A stretch of DNA of 64,000 nt from JANQNX01 sp965601665 (lineage in GTDB: Bacteria > Pseudomonadota > Gammaproteobacteria > Eutrophobiales > Eutrophobiaceae), in NCBI GenBank assembly GCA_965601665.1, contig OZ271833.1:1488001-1552000 (forward strand), in the 5' to 3' direction. Shown piece by piece: positions 44,125 through 53,000 of this stretch. The stretch's first letter is position 1. Each line of letters begins with the position of its first letter. Below the pieces are notes generated by a model. The model had not been told where the DNA came from. It saw only the letters and a list, made by a program, of their open reading frames with translations, and searched no databases. The position numbers and the translations under genes are program-made.

Positions 44125-45147
44125 ATGGCCGTGACCACGGAGAAAAGCCTGACTTCACCGCATACGCATACCACGCGCACCGTTAGTGATGTCATGTTCC
44201 AGGTTATATTGGCATTGATACCGGGCATTGTCGTCAGCACCTGGTATTTTGGCATCAGTGTACTGGCCAACCTGGTACTGGCGGTGTTGTTCGCCATTAT
44301 ATTAGAGGCCATCGTGTTACGGACAAGAAAGCTGCCAGTCATGGGCAACGTGGGTGACTATAGTGCCGCGGTAACCGGTATGCTATTTGCGCTGGCACTG
44401 TCGCCGTTAACGGTGTGGTGGGTCACGTTCATTGGCATTGCATTTGCCATCGTCGTTGCCAAGCACCTGTTCGGTGGCGTTGGTAATAACCCGTTTAACC
44501 CGGCCATGGCGGGCTATGTTTTTGTACTGTTATGTTTCCCGGTAGAAATGGCGGCATGGCCAGACCTGCTAGTGAATAACGAACTGTCATTCGGTGACCA
44601 GTTGGCAATCACGTTCAACGGCATGCCTGCCGATGTTGATGCACTCACCGGCGCAACACCGTTAACGAACATGCAACTGGAACTGGGGCGTATGACCATG
44701 GTGTCGGAAATCGAGTCCGGCCCGTTGTACGGTTCTCTGGGCGGCATGGCCTGGCAGTGGATCGCCGTGGCCTACCTCGCTGGTGGTGTCTGGTTACTCG
44801 TCACCGGGATTATTCGCTGGCAGATCCCATGCGCGGTACTGGGTACACTTTTTGTCCTTGGGCTAGTAACGCATATGCTGGATTCCGATATCTATCCATC
44901 CGCCACTTACCACCTGTTTACCGGTGGTGCGATGCTATGTGCGTTCTTTATCGCCACCGAACCGGCCAGTTCATCGACCACGCCACGCGGCAAGATCATT
45001 TACGGCATAGGTATTGGCCTGTTGATCTTTATCATCAGGACATGGGGCAGTTACCCGGACGGCATCGGTTTTGCCATATTAATCATGAATGGGTTTGCAC
45101 CGTTGATTGATTATTACACGCGACCGAAGGTACTGGGTGAAGCATGA
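44125..45147 (+). CDS. rsxD: Rnf/Rsx electron transport subunit D
   Basis: Integral membrane subunit that binds FMN covalently. The flavinylation-type motif TGATPLT is present at about 172. Other family segments are GNVGDYSAAVTGMLFALAL and GGVGNNPFNPAMAGY. The 340-residue length is normal. It starts one base after the rsxB stop, so no rsxC fits between, and its stop overlaps the rsxG start (ATGA). Confidence 0.95.
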   Translation: MAVTTEKSLTSPHTHTTRTVSDVMFQVILALIPGIVVSTWYFGISVLANLVLAVLFAIILEAIVLRTRKLPVMGNVGDYSAAVTGMLFALALSPLTVWWVTFIGIAFAIVVAKHLFGGVGNNPFNPAMAGYVFVLLCFPVEMAAWPDLLVNNELSFGDQLAITFNGMPADVDALTGATPLTNMQLELGRMTMVSEIESGPLYGSLGGMAWQWIAVAYLAGGVWLLVTGIIRWQIPCAVLGTLFVLGLVTHMLDSDIYPSATYHLFTGGAMLCAFFIATEPASSSTTPRGKIIYGIGIGLLIFIIRTWGSYPDGIGFAILIMNGFAPLIDYYTRPKVLGEA

Positions 45148-45758
45148 ACAGCAAGGTGATCATGCATAACCTGCCGTTACTGGTTATCACGCTGGTCTGT
45201 GTGTTGTTTATCCACTTCCTGCATACCATAAGCAGTGAACGCATCAGCGACAATAAAAAACGGGCGGCACTGGAAGCTATTAACGAGGTGCTAACCCTGG
45301 CCTATGACAACGACGTTTTTACCGACACGCGAACGATTGCTGTGCCCACATCAATAAACCCTGCTGGCAACATCAGTGTTTATTACGCCCGGCAAAATGG
45401 ACAGGTACAAGCGCTGGCCATGTTACCCGTCGTCGCGAAAGGCTATAGTGGGCCGATTAGCCTGCTGGTAGGGATGAATAAGGATGGTAGTATCAGCGGC
45501 GTACACGTTATGAGTCATACAGAAACACCCGGTTTTGGCGCCGATATTCACCAGGACAAGTCGGACTGGTTAACGATGTTTAGCGGTCAATCATTACTGC
45601 CAGAACAGGATGACGACTGGCGCATCAGCAGCGATGGCGGCAAGTACGATCGCCTCAGTGGGGCGACCATTACATCACGCGCAGTCATCAGTTCACTGTA
45701 TGAATTGCTACAGTTTTACAACGAACAACCCGACACCTTTTTAATGGACAACGAATAA
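45144..45758 (+). CDS. rsxG: Rnf/Rsx electron transport subunit G
   Basis: Periplasmic FMN-binding subunit with one N-terminal helix. The covalent flavin attachment motif SGATITSRAV lies near residue 172, and HTETPGFGADIH is the usual FMN-domain segment. 204 residues, as expected. rsxE, which normally follows, is replaced by yhbY two bases downstream. Confidence 0.95.
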   Translation: MNSKVIMHNLPLLVITLVCVLFIHFLHTISSERISDNKKRAALEAINEVLTLAYDNDVFTDTRTIAVPTSINPAGNISVYYARQNGQVQALAMLPVVAKGYSGPISLLVGMNKDGSISGVHVMSHTETPGFGADIHQDKSDWLTMFSGQSLLPEQDDDWRISSDGGKYDRLSGATITSRAVISSLYELLQFYNEQPDTFLMDNE

Positions 45759-45759
45759 C

Positions 45760-46059
45760 ATGGCATTAACCAACTCACAGAAAAAATTCCTGCGCCAGGC
45801 AGCGCACCACATCAAGCCCGTGGTGTGGGCCGGCCAGCATGGTGTCACTGAAGCACTGCTCAACGAGATCAACGAGGCACTGGAACGTCATGAACTGATC
45901 AAGATAAAGCTGCGCCTCGGAGAACGCGAAGACAGGGATGCGGGTATCGAAGAAATTGTTGGCAAGACCGGGGCTGAATCCATTCAGCGCGTGGGTAACA
46001 TCCTGACATTATATAAATGCAACGAAGACAAGCCTGTTATCAAACTGCCTGCTAAATAG
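45760..46059 (+). CDS. yhbY: YhbY/CRS1-YhbY domain RNA-binding protein
   Basis: A 99-residue CRM-domain protein that associates with pre-50S ribosomes in E. coli. Conserved features: LRQAAHHIKPVVWAGQHGVT, HELIKIKL, and the end GNILTLYKCN. In E. coli and many relatives yhbY adjoins greA and rlmE; here it has moved to the 3' end of the rnf cluster, two bases after rsxG, probably co-transcribed. Confidence 0.93.
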   Translation: MALTNSQKKFLRQAAHHIKPVVWAGQHGVTEALLNEINEALERHELIKIKLRLGEREDRDAGIEEIVGKTGAESIQRVGNILTLYKCNEDKPVIKLPAK

Positions 46060-46069
46060 GAACCAGTGT

Positions 46070-46717
46070 TTAGAAAAGTTTGGGGAACAGCAGGCCCGAG
46101 CGTTTCCTGTATTCTTCAAATTCCGGATACCTGGAAATCGAGGCATCTTTTTTCAACATGTTGCGAACAAAATACGTCCACCAATATGCGAGTGCTAACA
46201 AAGGCAGCCAATGTTGCGCCAGGATCGCAAACCCCAAATAAATCAGCATTTCACCCAGGTAGTTCGGGTTCCTGGTTCTGCTGAAAAGCCCATTGGTGAT
46301 GAGGCCTTTCTTCATACGAAGCTGCACATATTTCTGGGCATCGCTGGTAAAGTGCAAAAAAACGCCGACCACAACCAAAAAAACAGACAATGCCATCAAC
46401 CAACCAGGCGCATCCAGCCTTCCCGAGACAATGAGATAAGGTGCAATCCAGTACAAGCCCAGCATGCCGAATACAAAAATGAAACCGGCCAGTGGATGAA
46501 TGCGTTCCTCGAAACGCCGATCCCTGAACGTGTACTCCTTGATCATCCACAGCAAACAGTAAGTACCGTGCAGTGCCAGATACAACCATGCCAACACACC
46601 CCAGAAATCAAAAAACAACATCATCGCCAGCACCACCAGCGGCGTCAGGATCTTATGCGCATTGATAAAATGCCTGACTTGCGTTGGATACGGTGTTTGT
46701 TCGTTTTCGCTGGTCAC
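46070..46717 (-). CDS. Isoprenylcysteine methyltransferase-like membrane protein
   Basis: 215 residues, about five to six hydrophobic helices. The C-terminal part has the ICMT/phospholipid methyltransferase-type motif SRTRNPNYLGEMLIYLGF followed by YPEFEEYRKR, which usually form the SAM site. It could methylate a lipid or quinone-like substrate, but bacterial members are uncharacterised. Convergent with yhbY (10-bp gap). Lies at the 3' side of the cassette array. Confidence 0.75.
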   Translation of the reverse strand: MTSENEQTPYPTQVRHFINAHKILTPLVVLAMMLFFDFWGVLAWLYLALHGTYCLLWMIKEYTFRDRRFEERIHPLAGFIFVFGMLGLYWIAPYLIVSGRLDAPGWLMALSVFLVVVGVFLHFTSDAQKYVQLRMKKGLITNGLFSRTRNPNYLGEMLIYLGFAILAQHWLPLLALAYWWTYFVRNMLKKDASISRYPEFEEYRKRSGLLFPKLF

Positions 46718-46757
46718 AGTATCTTATTAACAGTGATCAAAACTAAATGAAAGTTAG

Positions 46758-46997
46758 CTAAACATCATCAACCTGGTTCATCGGTACGCCCCTGTGTGCA
46801 GCCACCAACACCTTTAGGTGTGTTCTGCAAATCGTGGCTTTCGTATCCAGGCGCTTTAACTGTTCCCAGACCTGCTCTGGAGAGCTGGCCTTGAACTCTT
46901 CAACCGATTCAATACCAAGTTCATAAAGGTATTCAGCCATGGTTTTACCGATGTTGGGTAAGGTCATGAGGTTTTTAATTGCGTAAGGTCTTGTCAT
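46758..46997 (-). CDS. Small helix-hairpin-helix protein (Cdd1/TfoX-C-like)
   Basis: 79 residues from the ATG at 46997: MTRPYAIKNLMTLPNIGKTM, then AEYLYELGIESVEEFKASSP and a helical end. The PNIGKTMAEYL segment is a helix-hairpin-helix as in Cdd1 and TfoX C-terminal domains, which suggests nucleic-acid or protein binding. The frame extends back to 47306 but that part overlaps the attC-like site and the preceding ORF, so I use the short form. It starts 11 bp downstream of the last attC-like site and could be a terminal cassette lacking its own site, or the first chromosomal gene beyond the array. Confidence 0.7.
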   Translation of the reverse strand: MTRPYAIKNLMTLPNIGKTMAEYLYELGIESVEEFKASSPEQVWEQLKRLDTKATICRTHLKVLVAAHRGVPMNQVDDV

Positions 46998-47007
46998 TTC
47001 ATTAGTA

Positions 47008-47109
47008 ATCTGACGCTCAGTTAAGCAGTGCTCGCCTCGGAGCGGCTGATCGCGCAACAATGCCGTAGGCAGGCGCGGGGTGCAGGGCGTCTTGAAAACC
47101 TTGTTAGGC
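47008..47109 (-). repeat. attC site of cassette D (3' box degenerate)
   Basis: R'' is GCCTAAC at 47103-47109, and it includes the TAA stop of the ORF. The distal side carries CTTAACTGAGCGTCAGAT, which resembles the end of common attC sites but with GTCAGAT in place of GTTRRRY. 102 bp, longer than the other three. Confidence 0.55.
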
Positions 47110-47517
47110 GGCCACATCGCCAAGAACCAGTTCGCAATCAAGTTGATCCCACTCATCTTGAAGTTCCGGATCGCTACCCCCCTGCGCCGTTCGTATTGCC
47201 TGCATGATGAGGCATTTGCATCGCACGAAAGCCTTTGCTGCTCCATCGAGTTCTTCATCATCTGCGCCGCGCAACGCTTCTTCGAATGCATCTTCACATC
47301 GACCAAAACGATTTTGGATTAGCTTATCGAGGACCGGGTTGGCCCGTACTTTGGCGCTAATGATCTCGGCGCGTACGCATAGCTCTTTTGATTCAAGGGC
47401 CTCGCTCTTGGTTCGAAAATATGCGTCTCCCGCTAATTTCGCGGAACGCTCGGTTTGCCAGACTTGAAGAAATGCAGCCAGCGCCTGCATTCCAGCAAGA
47501 AAAGTTAACACCTCCAT
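47104..47517 (-). CDS. Cassette D protein of unknown function
   Basis: 137 residues, mostly helical and acidic, with a short hydrophobic N-terminus (MEVLTFLAGMQALAAFLQVW) that could anchor it. The C-terminal half has three cysteines. No family recognised. A strong AGGAGG lies upstream of the ATG. The stop codon lies inside the R'' box of its attC. Confidence 0.65.
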   Translation of the reverse strand: MEVLTFLAGMQALAAFLQVWQTERSAKLAGDAYFRTKSEALESKELCVRAEIISAKVRANPVLDKLIQNRFGRCEDAFEEALRGADDEELDGAAKAFVRCKCLIMQAIRTAQGGSDPELQDEWDQLDCELVLGDVAA

Positions 47518-47560
47518 CTGCTCCCCTCCTTTGTTGTCAGATCGTCGATTTCTTTTTTTC

Positions 47561-47621
47561 GCCTAACGTTTTAACTCAACGGCGCGCCTTTGGCGCGTCG
47601 CTTTGGAGTGACTTGTTATAT
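47561..47621 (-). repeat. attC site of cassette C
   Basis: 61 bp. R'' ATATAAC (47615-47621) and R' GTTAGGC (47561-47567) flank an imperfect palindrome containing AGTCACTCCAAAGCGACGCG and GGCGCGCCGTTGAGTT. It is nearly the same in length and sequence as the cassette B site. Confidence 0.85.
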
Positions 47622-47624
47622 TCA

Positions 47625-48062
47625 TTAAATATCAATTCCAATTTGATTCAGTACAGCCGCGACTAAAATCGCTACAACTATTACTCCCAATGCCACTGTC
47701 AAAAACTGAAACGCAATTGCTCCACTGCCTAAAACAGCAGCACCACTTGAAACTCTAATTGATTCTTTTTTTGCAAATCCAATTACACCAAGAATAATTG
47801 CTATTCCTCCTAATAAAGCTGTTGCAATTTGTACTCCTTTATCTAAATTCATCTCTGACATTACAGTCTTCTTTTCCTTTTCTTCTCCTTTTAATGCGGC
47901 AATAGTCGCATCTCGAATAGCAACAGCTTTTTCTGCAACAGTATCTTCTAAAGTAGGTTGAGGAGAAAACGGCCCAGCATAAAAATGGAACAGCGCCAAT
48001 AAAAGAGCAACAGAACCAACACCGATTCCGATAAAACTTAATTTAGAGCTTTCGTTTTCCAT
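47625..48062 (-). CDS. Cassette C membrane protein
   Basis: 145 residues with about four hydrophobic helices: near residues 9-29, 79-97, 104-118 and 120-140. Between the first two lies a charged helical segment (LEDTVAEKAVAIRDATIAAL). No family recognised. GGAAAG precedes the ATG at 48062, and the ORF begins about 17 bp inside the cassette, the usual spacing. Confidence 0.65.
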   Translation of the reverse strand: MENESSKLSFIGIGVGSVALLLALFHFYAGPFSPQPTLEDTVAEKAVAIRDATIAALKGEEKEKKTVMSEMNLDKGVQIATALLGGIAIILGVIGFAKKESIRVSSGAAVLGSGAIAFQFLTVALGVIVVAILVAAVLNQIGIDI

Positions 48063-48078
48063 AATCTTTCCTTAATGA

Positions 48079-48139
48079 ATATAACGATTGAACTCAGCGG
48101 CGCGCCTTCACCGCGTCGCTTTGGAGTGACTGGTTATAT
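48079..48139 (-). repeat. attC site of cassette B
   Basis: 61 bp. R'' ATATAAC (48133-48139) and R' GTTATAT (48079-48085) are exact reverse complements. The TAA stop of the ORF lies inside R''. It shares an 18-bp block (GTCACTCCAAAGCGACGC on the minus strand) with the cassette C site. Confidence 0.87.
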
Positions 48140-48601
48140 TCCTATTAAAAAATATGTCCATAATCCAAAAAATAAAATATACATAATTAATCCAATTGGA
48201 ACCAATGTCGCAGACAGCCAATCGAACTTTGCTATTTCTAGGTAACATATTTCAGGGGCATTAGGACAAACTCTGGCATTAACTACATCACCCACTTTAT
48301 ATTTTTTTAACAACGCATTTTCTCTAACTGACCTAAGCGACAATTCATAACCTTTTAATATTGGCGTATCTGCGACATATGTATTACCACGAAATTCATA
48401 TTCAAATTTTATGCTAGCTTCGTAAATTCTTTCCCCAGTAGTATCGTTGTAATCTAATAATTCTGACTCAATTATTTTTACTGCAATGACAGGCCAACCA
48501 TAGAATCTTTTTTTAATCATGAAATATACGGCAGTCTGAAAAAGACCAAATACTATTAGTAAAAAAGGAATTACAAATTTGAAGATTGTCGTAATTATCA
48601 T
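48134..48601 (-). CDS. Cassette B DUF3592-like membrane protein
   Basis: 155 residues with hydrophobic helices at both ends (6-28 and about 130-152) flanking a soluble beta-rich domain: GWPVIAVKIIESEL, IKFEYEFRGNTYVAD, KYKVGDVVNARVCPNAP. This is the layout of DUF3592 proteins, which have no known function. AT-rich. Reported cassette proteins are often small membrane proteins of this sort. Confidence 0.7.
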   Translation of the reverse strand: MIITTIFKFVIPFLLIVFGLFQTAVYFMIKKRFYGWPVIAVKIIESELLDYNDTTGERIYEASIKFEYEFRGNTYVADTPILKGYELSLRSVRENALLKKYKVGDVVNARVCPNAPEICYLEIAKFDWLSATLVPIGLIMYILFFGLWTYFLIGI

Positions 48602-48623
48602 TTTTCATTATAAATACATAGGA

Positions 48624-48697
48624 ATATAACGTCTCAATAACCGGCAGCCTTTAGGCTGTCCGGCGCCGAAGGCGCGAAGTTAATTGACTTGTTATGT
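48624..48697 (-). repeat. attC site of cassette A
   Basis: 74 bp. R'' ACATAAC (48691-48697) and R' GTTATAT (48624-48630). The inner part contains two hairpins, one around GCGCCTTCGGCGC and one around CAGCCTAAAGGCTG. The last codons of the cassette ORF run into this site, ending at 48651. Confidence 0.8.
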
Positions 48698-48992
48698 TTT
48701 GCCACTCGGAGAATGACATAAGAAGCCACATAGTTAATAAAATTATTGGCAGTTGTATTATAAGTATATAGCCAATAGTAAATCCGTAATCAGCGCTGAT
48801 AGCCCACAAAAAAGCGAGTGAGGGCAACAACGCTAGGCAGAATATGACGACAGCATGAGTCTTGTATAGAAGACTCAAAACAGCTTGAATGACACCAGCT
48901 CTTACAAGTGCATAGTGTATTATCCTAACTACTAGCGCGTATGCCACTAGGCATAGATTAGCTATTGTGATTGCTATTATTTCTGTGCCCAT
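48651..48992 (-). CDS. Cassette A membrane protein
   Basis: 113 residues with three to four hydrophobic helices (IIAITIANLCLVAYALVV, AVVIFCLALLPSLAFLWAIS, YILIIQLPIILLTMWLLMSF) and an arginine-rich end (SRLRRRTA) encoded within attC. No family recognised. The ATG at 48992 lies 14 bp inside the 5' junction, with GAGAGATAG upstream. Confidence 0.65.
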   Translation of the reverse strand: MGTEIIAITIANLCLVAYALVVRIIHYALVRAGVIQAVLSLLYKTHAVVIFCLALLPSLAFLWAISADYGFTIGYILIIQLPIILLTMWLLMSFSEWQNITSQLTSRLRRRTA

Positions 48993-49175
48993 CTATCTCT
49001 CGAAAACATAACTAGTGTTTAAGAGACAGGTTGTCCCATAATGTTTTATAGGGGACATGTATGGACAATCATGATTTTTATTCATCTTCAATAACTTAGG
49101 TTGTTGCCCTTGATAAACGAGTCTATATGCAGGGTGTCTGCTTTGCTATATTCCATATGTATTAGAAGTCTGTAG

Positions 49176-49194
49176 TGCCAGTGTCGAACTGGCA
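49176..49194 (-). terminator. Hairpin downstream of the SDR gene
   Basis: Perfect 7-bp stem (TGCCAGT / ACTGGCA, 5-nt loop) starting nine bases after the SDR stop. No T tract follows on the minus strand, so intrinsic termination is uncertain. Confidence 0.35.
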
Positions 49195-49202
49195 GGTGTT
49201 CA

Positions 49203-50024
49203 TTATATCCTTTTCAAAATCGTATCCAGCATGAAGCCCGGCAGGATGCGTTTCAGGAACGCGAAACCATAGGTCGGCGTGGTAACAAAATAACGTACTT
49301 TTGGTCTGCTGCTATCCAGTGCATGCACAACCTTTTCCAGCACGGCCTCCGGCCCAAGCATAAAGGGATAGGTGTAGTTGTCGACGTCCATTTCCTGTTC
49401 TACCTTGCGGTAGTCGGTCTTGTGCACACTGTCCTTGTTTTCAATCGCATTGCGATAGGTCTGCAACATGTTGTTGCGAAATTCACTTTGTATTGGCCCG
49501 GGTTGGATCAGCGATACATGGATACCGGTTTTTTTCAGTTCATAACGCATGGCATCGCTTAACGATTCCAGTGCATACTTGGATGCGCAGTAAGCGCCGC
49601 GGTAACGCATGGTGATAAAACCCAGCAATGAACTTATCTGGATAATCCTGCCCTCGTTTTTGTTACGCATGGCTGGCAATACAAGGTTGGTTAGCTGTTG
49701 CGTGCCAATCACGTTGGTTTGAAACTGTCGGTCGAGGTCCTCGCGTTCAAGGTCTTCGATGGCGCCTGCCTGGCCATAGGCCGCATTATTCACCAGGCCA
49801 TAGATCTGTTGATCGCACTGATCCAGAACCTGCCGTACAGCAGATTGCACCGAGTCTTTATCCAGCAGGTCGAGTTGTATGGCTTCCAGACCAGCAGCGC
49901 TTAACGCCTCCAGGTCTTGCTGTTTCCTGGCCGTGGCAAAAACACGGTAACCCCTGGCGGACAGGCCTTCAGCAATGCAGCGACCGATACCGGTGGAACA
50001 ACCCGTCACCAAAACGCTTTTCAT
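49203..50024 (-). CDS. Short-chain dehydrogenase/reductase
   Basis: 273 residues of the classical SDR fold. The NAD(P)-binding glycine motif is TGCSTGIG at the N-terminus. NNAAYGQ, the catalytic serine in the SSLLGF segment, and the YCASKYALESL Tyr-Lys pair are all present. Substrate unknown. Its ATG overlaps the stop of the RND gene by one base (TAATG), so it belongs to that operon even though a role in efflux is not obvious; lipid-modifying activity is one possibility. Confidence 0.88.
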   Translation of the reverse strand: MKSVLVTGCSTGIGRCIAEGLSARGYRVFATARKQQDLEALSAAGLEAIQLDLLDKDSVQSAVRQVLDQCDQQIYGLVNNAAYGQAGAIEDLEREDLDRQFQTNVIGTQQLTNLVLPAMRNKNEGRIIQISSLLGFITMRYRGAYCASKYALESLSDAMRYELKKTGIHVSLIQPGPIQSEFRNNMLQTYRNAIENKDSVHKTDYRKVEQEMDVDNYTYPFMLGPEAVLEKVVHALDSSRPKVRYFVTTPTYGFAFLKRILPGFMLDTILKRI

Positions 50025-53000
50025 TAAGCCGGTTCACCCTCGACCTCGCGCTTGAGTAAATCAAAGAAGCGCGTGCGGATATCATCCGCAATCAGGTAAA
50101 AACACGGCAGTGTTAACAGGATCAGTACCGTAGCAAAGACGAGTCCAAAACCGAGGCTGACTGCCATCGGTGACAAAAACGCCGTTTGGCCGGTGGCGAA
50201 AAAGATCAGTGGTGACACACCCAGGAAGGTAGTGATCGTCGTGAGTAAAATGGGACGTGCTCGCACCATGCCGGCAGACACCACCGCTTCAATACGGTCC
50301 TTGCCTTCACGCCGCAGGCGCTTGATGAAATCCACCATGATCAATGAGTCATTAACGATAATACCCGACAACGCCAGCATACCCACGGCTGAAAGGAACT
50401 GCAGGTTGTATTCAAACGCCGCATGGCCGATGACGACACCGATAAAGCCGAACGGAATGGCAAACATGACGACCAGCGGATCCAGCAACGATTTAAACAA
50501 CGCGGTCAGCATGAAGAAGATCACGACCAGCGCGATCAACAGTGCCTGGTTCATACCCGAAAAGGAATCGGAGGCGCGTTTCTTTTCACCGAGGAACAGC
50601 AGCGAGTAGCCCTCGCCGTTATCCGACAACGTGCCAAACTGTTCCTGTATCTGGCGCGTCACTTCACTGGGGGTCGTAATATTGGAGTCGACATCGGCCG
50701 TGATCTTGGCCATGCGTTGCGTGTCACGGCGCCGGATCTGGTTAAGCCCGCGACCGATACTGATATCCGCGACATCGGCAAGGTACACCGTCTCGCCGGA
50801 TTCAAGAATGATTGGCAGGTTCTTCAGGCTGGTGGATTGCTCGCGCATGTTACGTGGGTAGATCACGCGCACAGGGATACGCTTTTCATCCCACGTGACG
50901 TACACAATTTCGTTACCGAGGTAACCGCTACGTACAGCACTGGCCAGTTCATTCTGGGTCAGGCCAAGACGGCGGCCACGCTCGTTTAACTGGTACTTGT
51001 ATTCCAGTTTGCCTGGTTCCTGGTCATGCACAACATCGTTTACGCCGGGGATGCGTTTCATGTAATCGCTTATCTCAATGGCTTTCTTTTGTAACAGGTT
51101 GAGGTCCGAACTGACGATACCCAGTTCAATATCATCACCGGCGGGACCGGCATTCGGTTTCAGGATGCTTAGCCTGTCTACGCCGGGCACCTTGACAAAC
51201 TCATCACGTATGTCGTTGATGATGGCATCGGCACTGCGCTCGCGCGCGCCGGCGCTGTTGAAATCCAGGCTGACGATGGGTGATATCCATTTCTCGATAA
51301 AACTTTCCGGTACCGGTTTTTCAAGATCGACAACGAACTGGATAATGTTGCTGCCAGACTTGTTACGGTTAAAGTCGATGATGCTGATACCGACATTGGT
51401 CAACAGTGTTTTCAACTCATCATCCGACATGATGCTGTTGATACGTGCTTCCAGTTGCTCGGCCAGTTCCAGGCTGTCATCAAGGCTGTAGGTATTGGGT
51501 GTTTCTATATTGAGGAAGAATTGGCCAATATCGACGTCACCGAATAACTGAAACGGGAAACGCGTCGCCGCGTAGCTGAGACTAATGAGCATGACGCATA
51601 TACTCAGCACAGCAAAGAAATAACGGTTTAATGCCGACCAGCGTAATAGCTTGCCGTATTTTTCCAGTAACGGTTTCCAGTCGAAGCGTGGTTTCTTTTT
51701 TTCCAGTCGTAACAATTCACTGGCATGTGATGGCAGTACGGCGAATGCCTCGATCAATGATCCAATCAACGCACAGCAGACCACCACCGGGATTACCTTG
51801 ATAAATTCACCGAGGATGCCCCCTATTGCAAACATGGGTAAAAACGCGGCGATAGTGGTCAACGTCGAGACGACCACGGGCCCTACGACCTCGCGTGCAC
51901 CCTGCGCCGCGGCAGCAGCCGGCGCCATGCCCTCTTCCATGTGCCGGTAGATATTCTCAGTGACGATGATCGCGTCATCGACGATCATGCCGAGCACGAT
52001 CAAAAACGCAAACAGCGATACCATGTTGATGGTGTAATCAAAGTAATACAAACACATGACCGCGAACAGGAACGCCACCGGAATACCAAAGGCAGTGATG
52101 GCCGCGGCACGAAAATTTAACAACAGGTACAACGACAGCAACACCAGCACCAGGCCGATCAAGCCCGACGATTTAACCAGGTTTAAACGGGTTTCGACAT
52201 ACACCGACATATCGGTGTGATAACCCACGTTGATGCTGCCCGGAAACTCACGGTCCAGTTCGCCCGAGAGCGAACGTATTTCTTCTGAAATCTGAATCGT
52301 CGATGCATCGGCAGTCTTGGTGACGGTCAGGTTGACCGAGGGTTTGCCATTAAAGCGGGCATAGGTCTTTGGTTCTTCAAAGCGACGCACAACCCGCGCG
52401 ACGTCCCCCAGTTTTAACTCGCCACCATTCGGGTTGGTGCGTAACACGATTTGCTCTATCGACGTGGGTTCCGGTTCCACACCTTTACCCCTGAGACGAA
52501 TGTCACCCTCGTTAGACTTGATTGAGCCACCAGGTTGATCAACCAGGTTATTACGTAACGCGGCATTGATCTGCGTCAGTGGTATATCCAGTGCCGCGAG
52601 TTCATGTGGATCAATCTCCACCCAGATTTCCCATTCACGTTCACCGGCCATGCCTACGCTGGCCACGCCCGGGATCTGTTGCATACGACGGCGGGCGCGC
52701 TCTGCGTAGTCATAAAGATCGGCCTTGGAGAGATCGCCGTACAGTGTCAGCGTGATCACCGGGAAACGGGCGCGGATCCGGTTGAGCTCGGGTTCCTTGG
52801 CAATGTCAGGCAGATCGTCAACGCGATCAAGAATCGTACGCGTATCGCGAATGAAATCATCGACATTGGCGCCAGGCTTTAACTTGATAAAGATGCTGGA
52901 GAAACTTTCCTTGTTAATAGAGGAAATAAAATCGATATCCTGACTATCTTCAAACTCTTCCTCGATCGGTATCGTTACCTGCTGTTCTACCTCGGCCGGT

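Larger units (their letters stand above)
47008..49012 (-). mobile_element. Integrase-less gene cassette array (CALIN-type), four cassettes
   Basis: Four small minus-strand ORFs, each followed within a few bases by an imperfect palindrome of attC type. Junction boxes on the minus strand: GTTATGT (49006-49012), GTTATAT (48624-48630), GTTATAT (48079-48085), GTTAGGC (47561-47567) and a degenerate GTCAGAT (47008-47014). In every cassette the R'' box after the ORF (ACATAAC, ATATAAC, ATATAAC, GCCTAAC) is the exact reverse complement of the box at its own 5' junction. No tyrosine recombinase IntI is present in the window. ORFs are codirectional and closely packed, and the first three are AT-rich. Confidence 0.85.

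Noticed and set aside
46758..47306. 182-codon version of the helix-hairpin-helix gene
   Set aside because: The upstream half overlaps the cassette D ORF and its attC site; only the last 79 codons show family similarity.
49013..49175. Inverted segments TTGTCC/GGACAA near the 5' end of the cassette array, considered as an IS end or attI
   Set aside because: Short and imperfect, with no transposase or integrase beside it; attI cannot be recognised by sequence alone.
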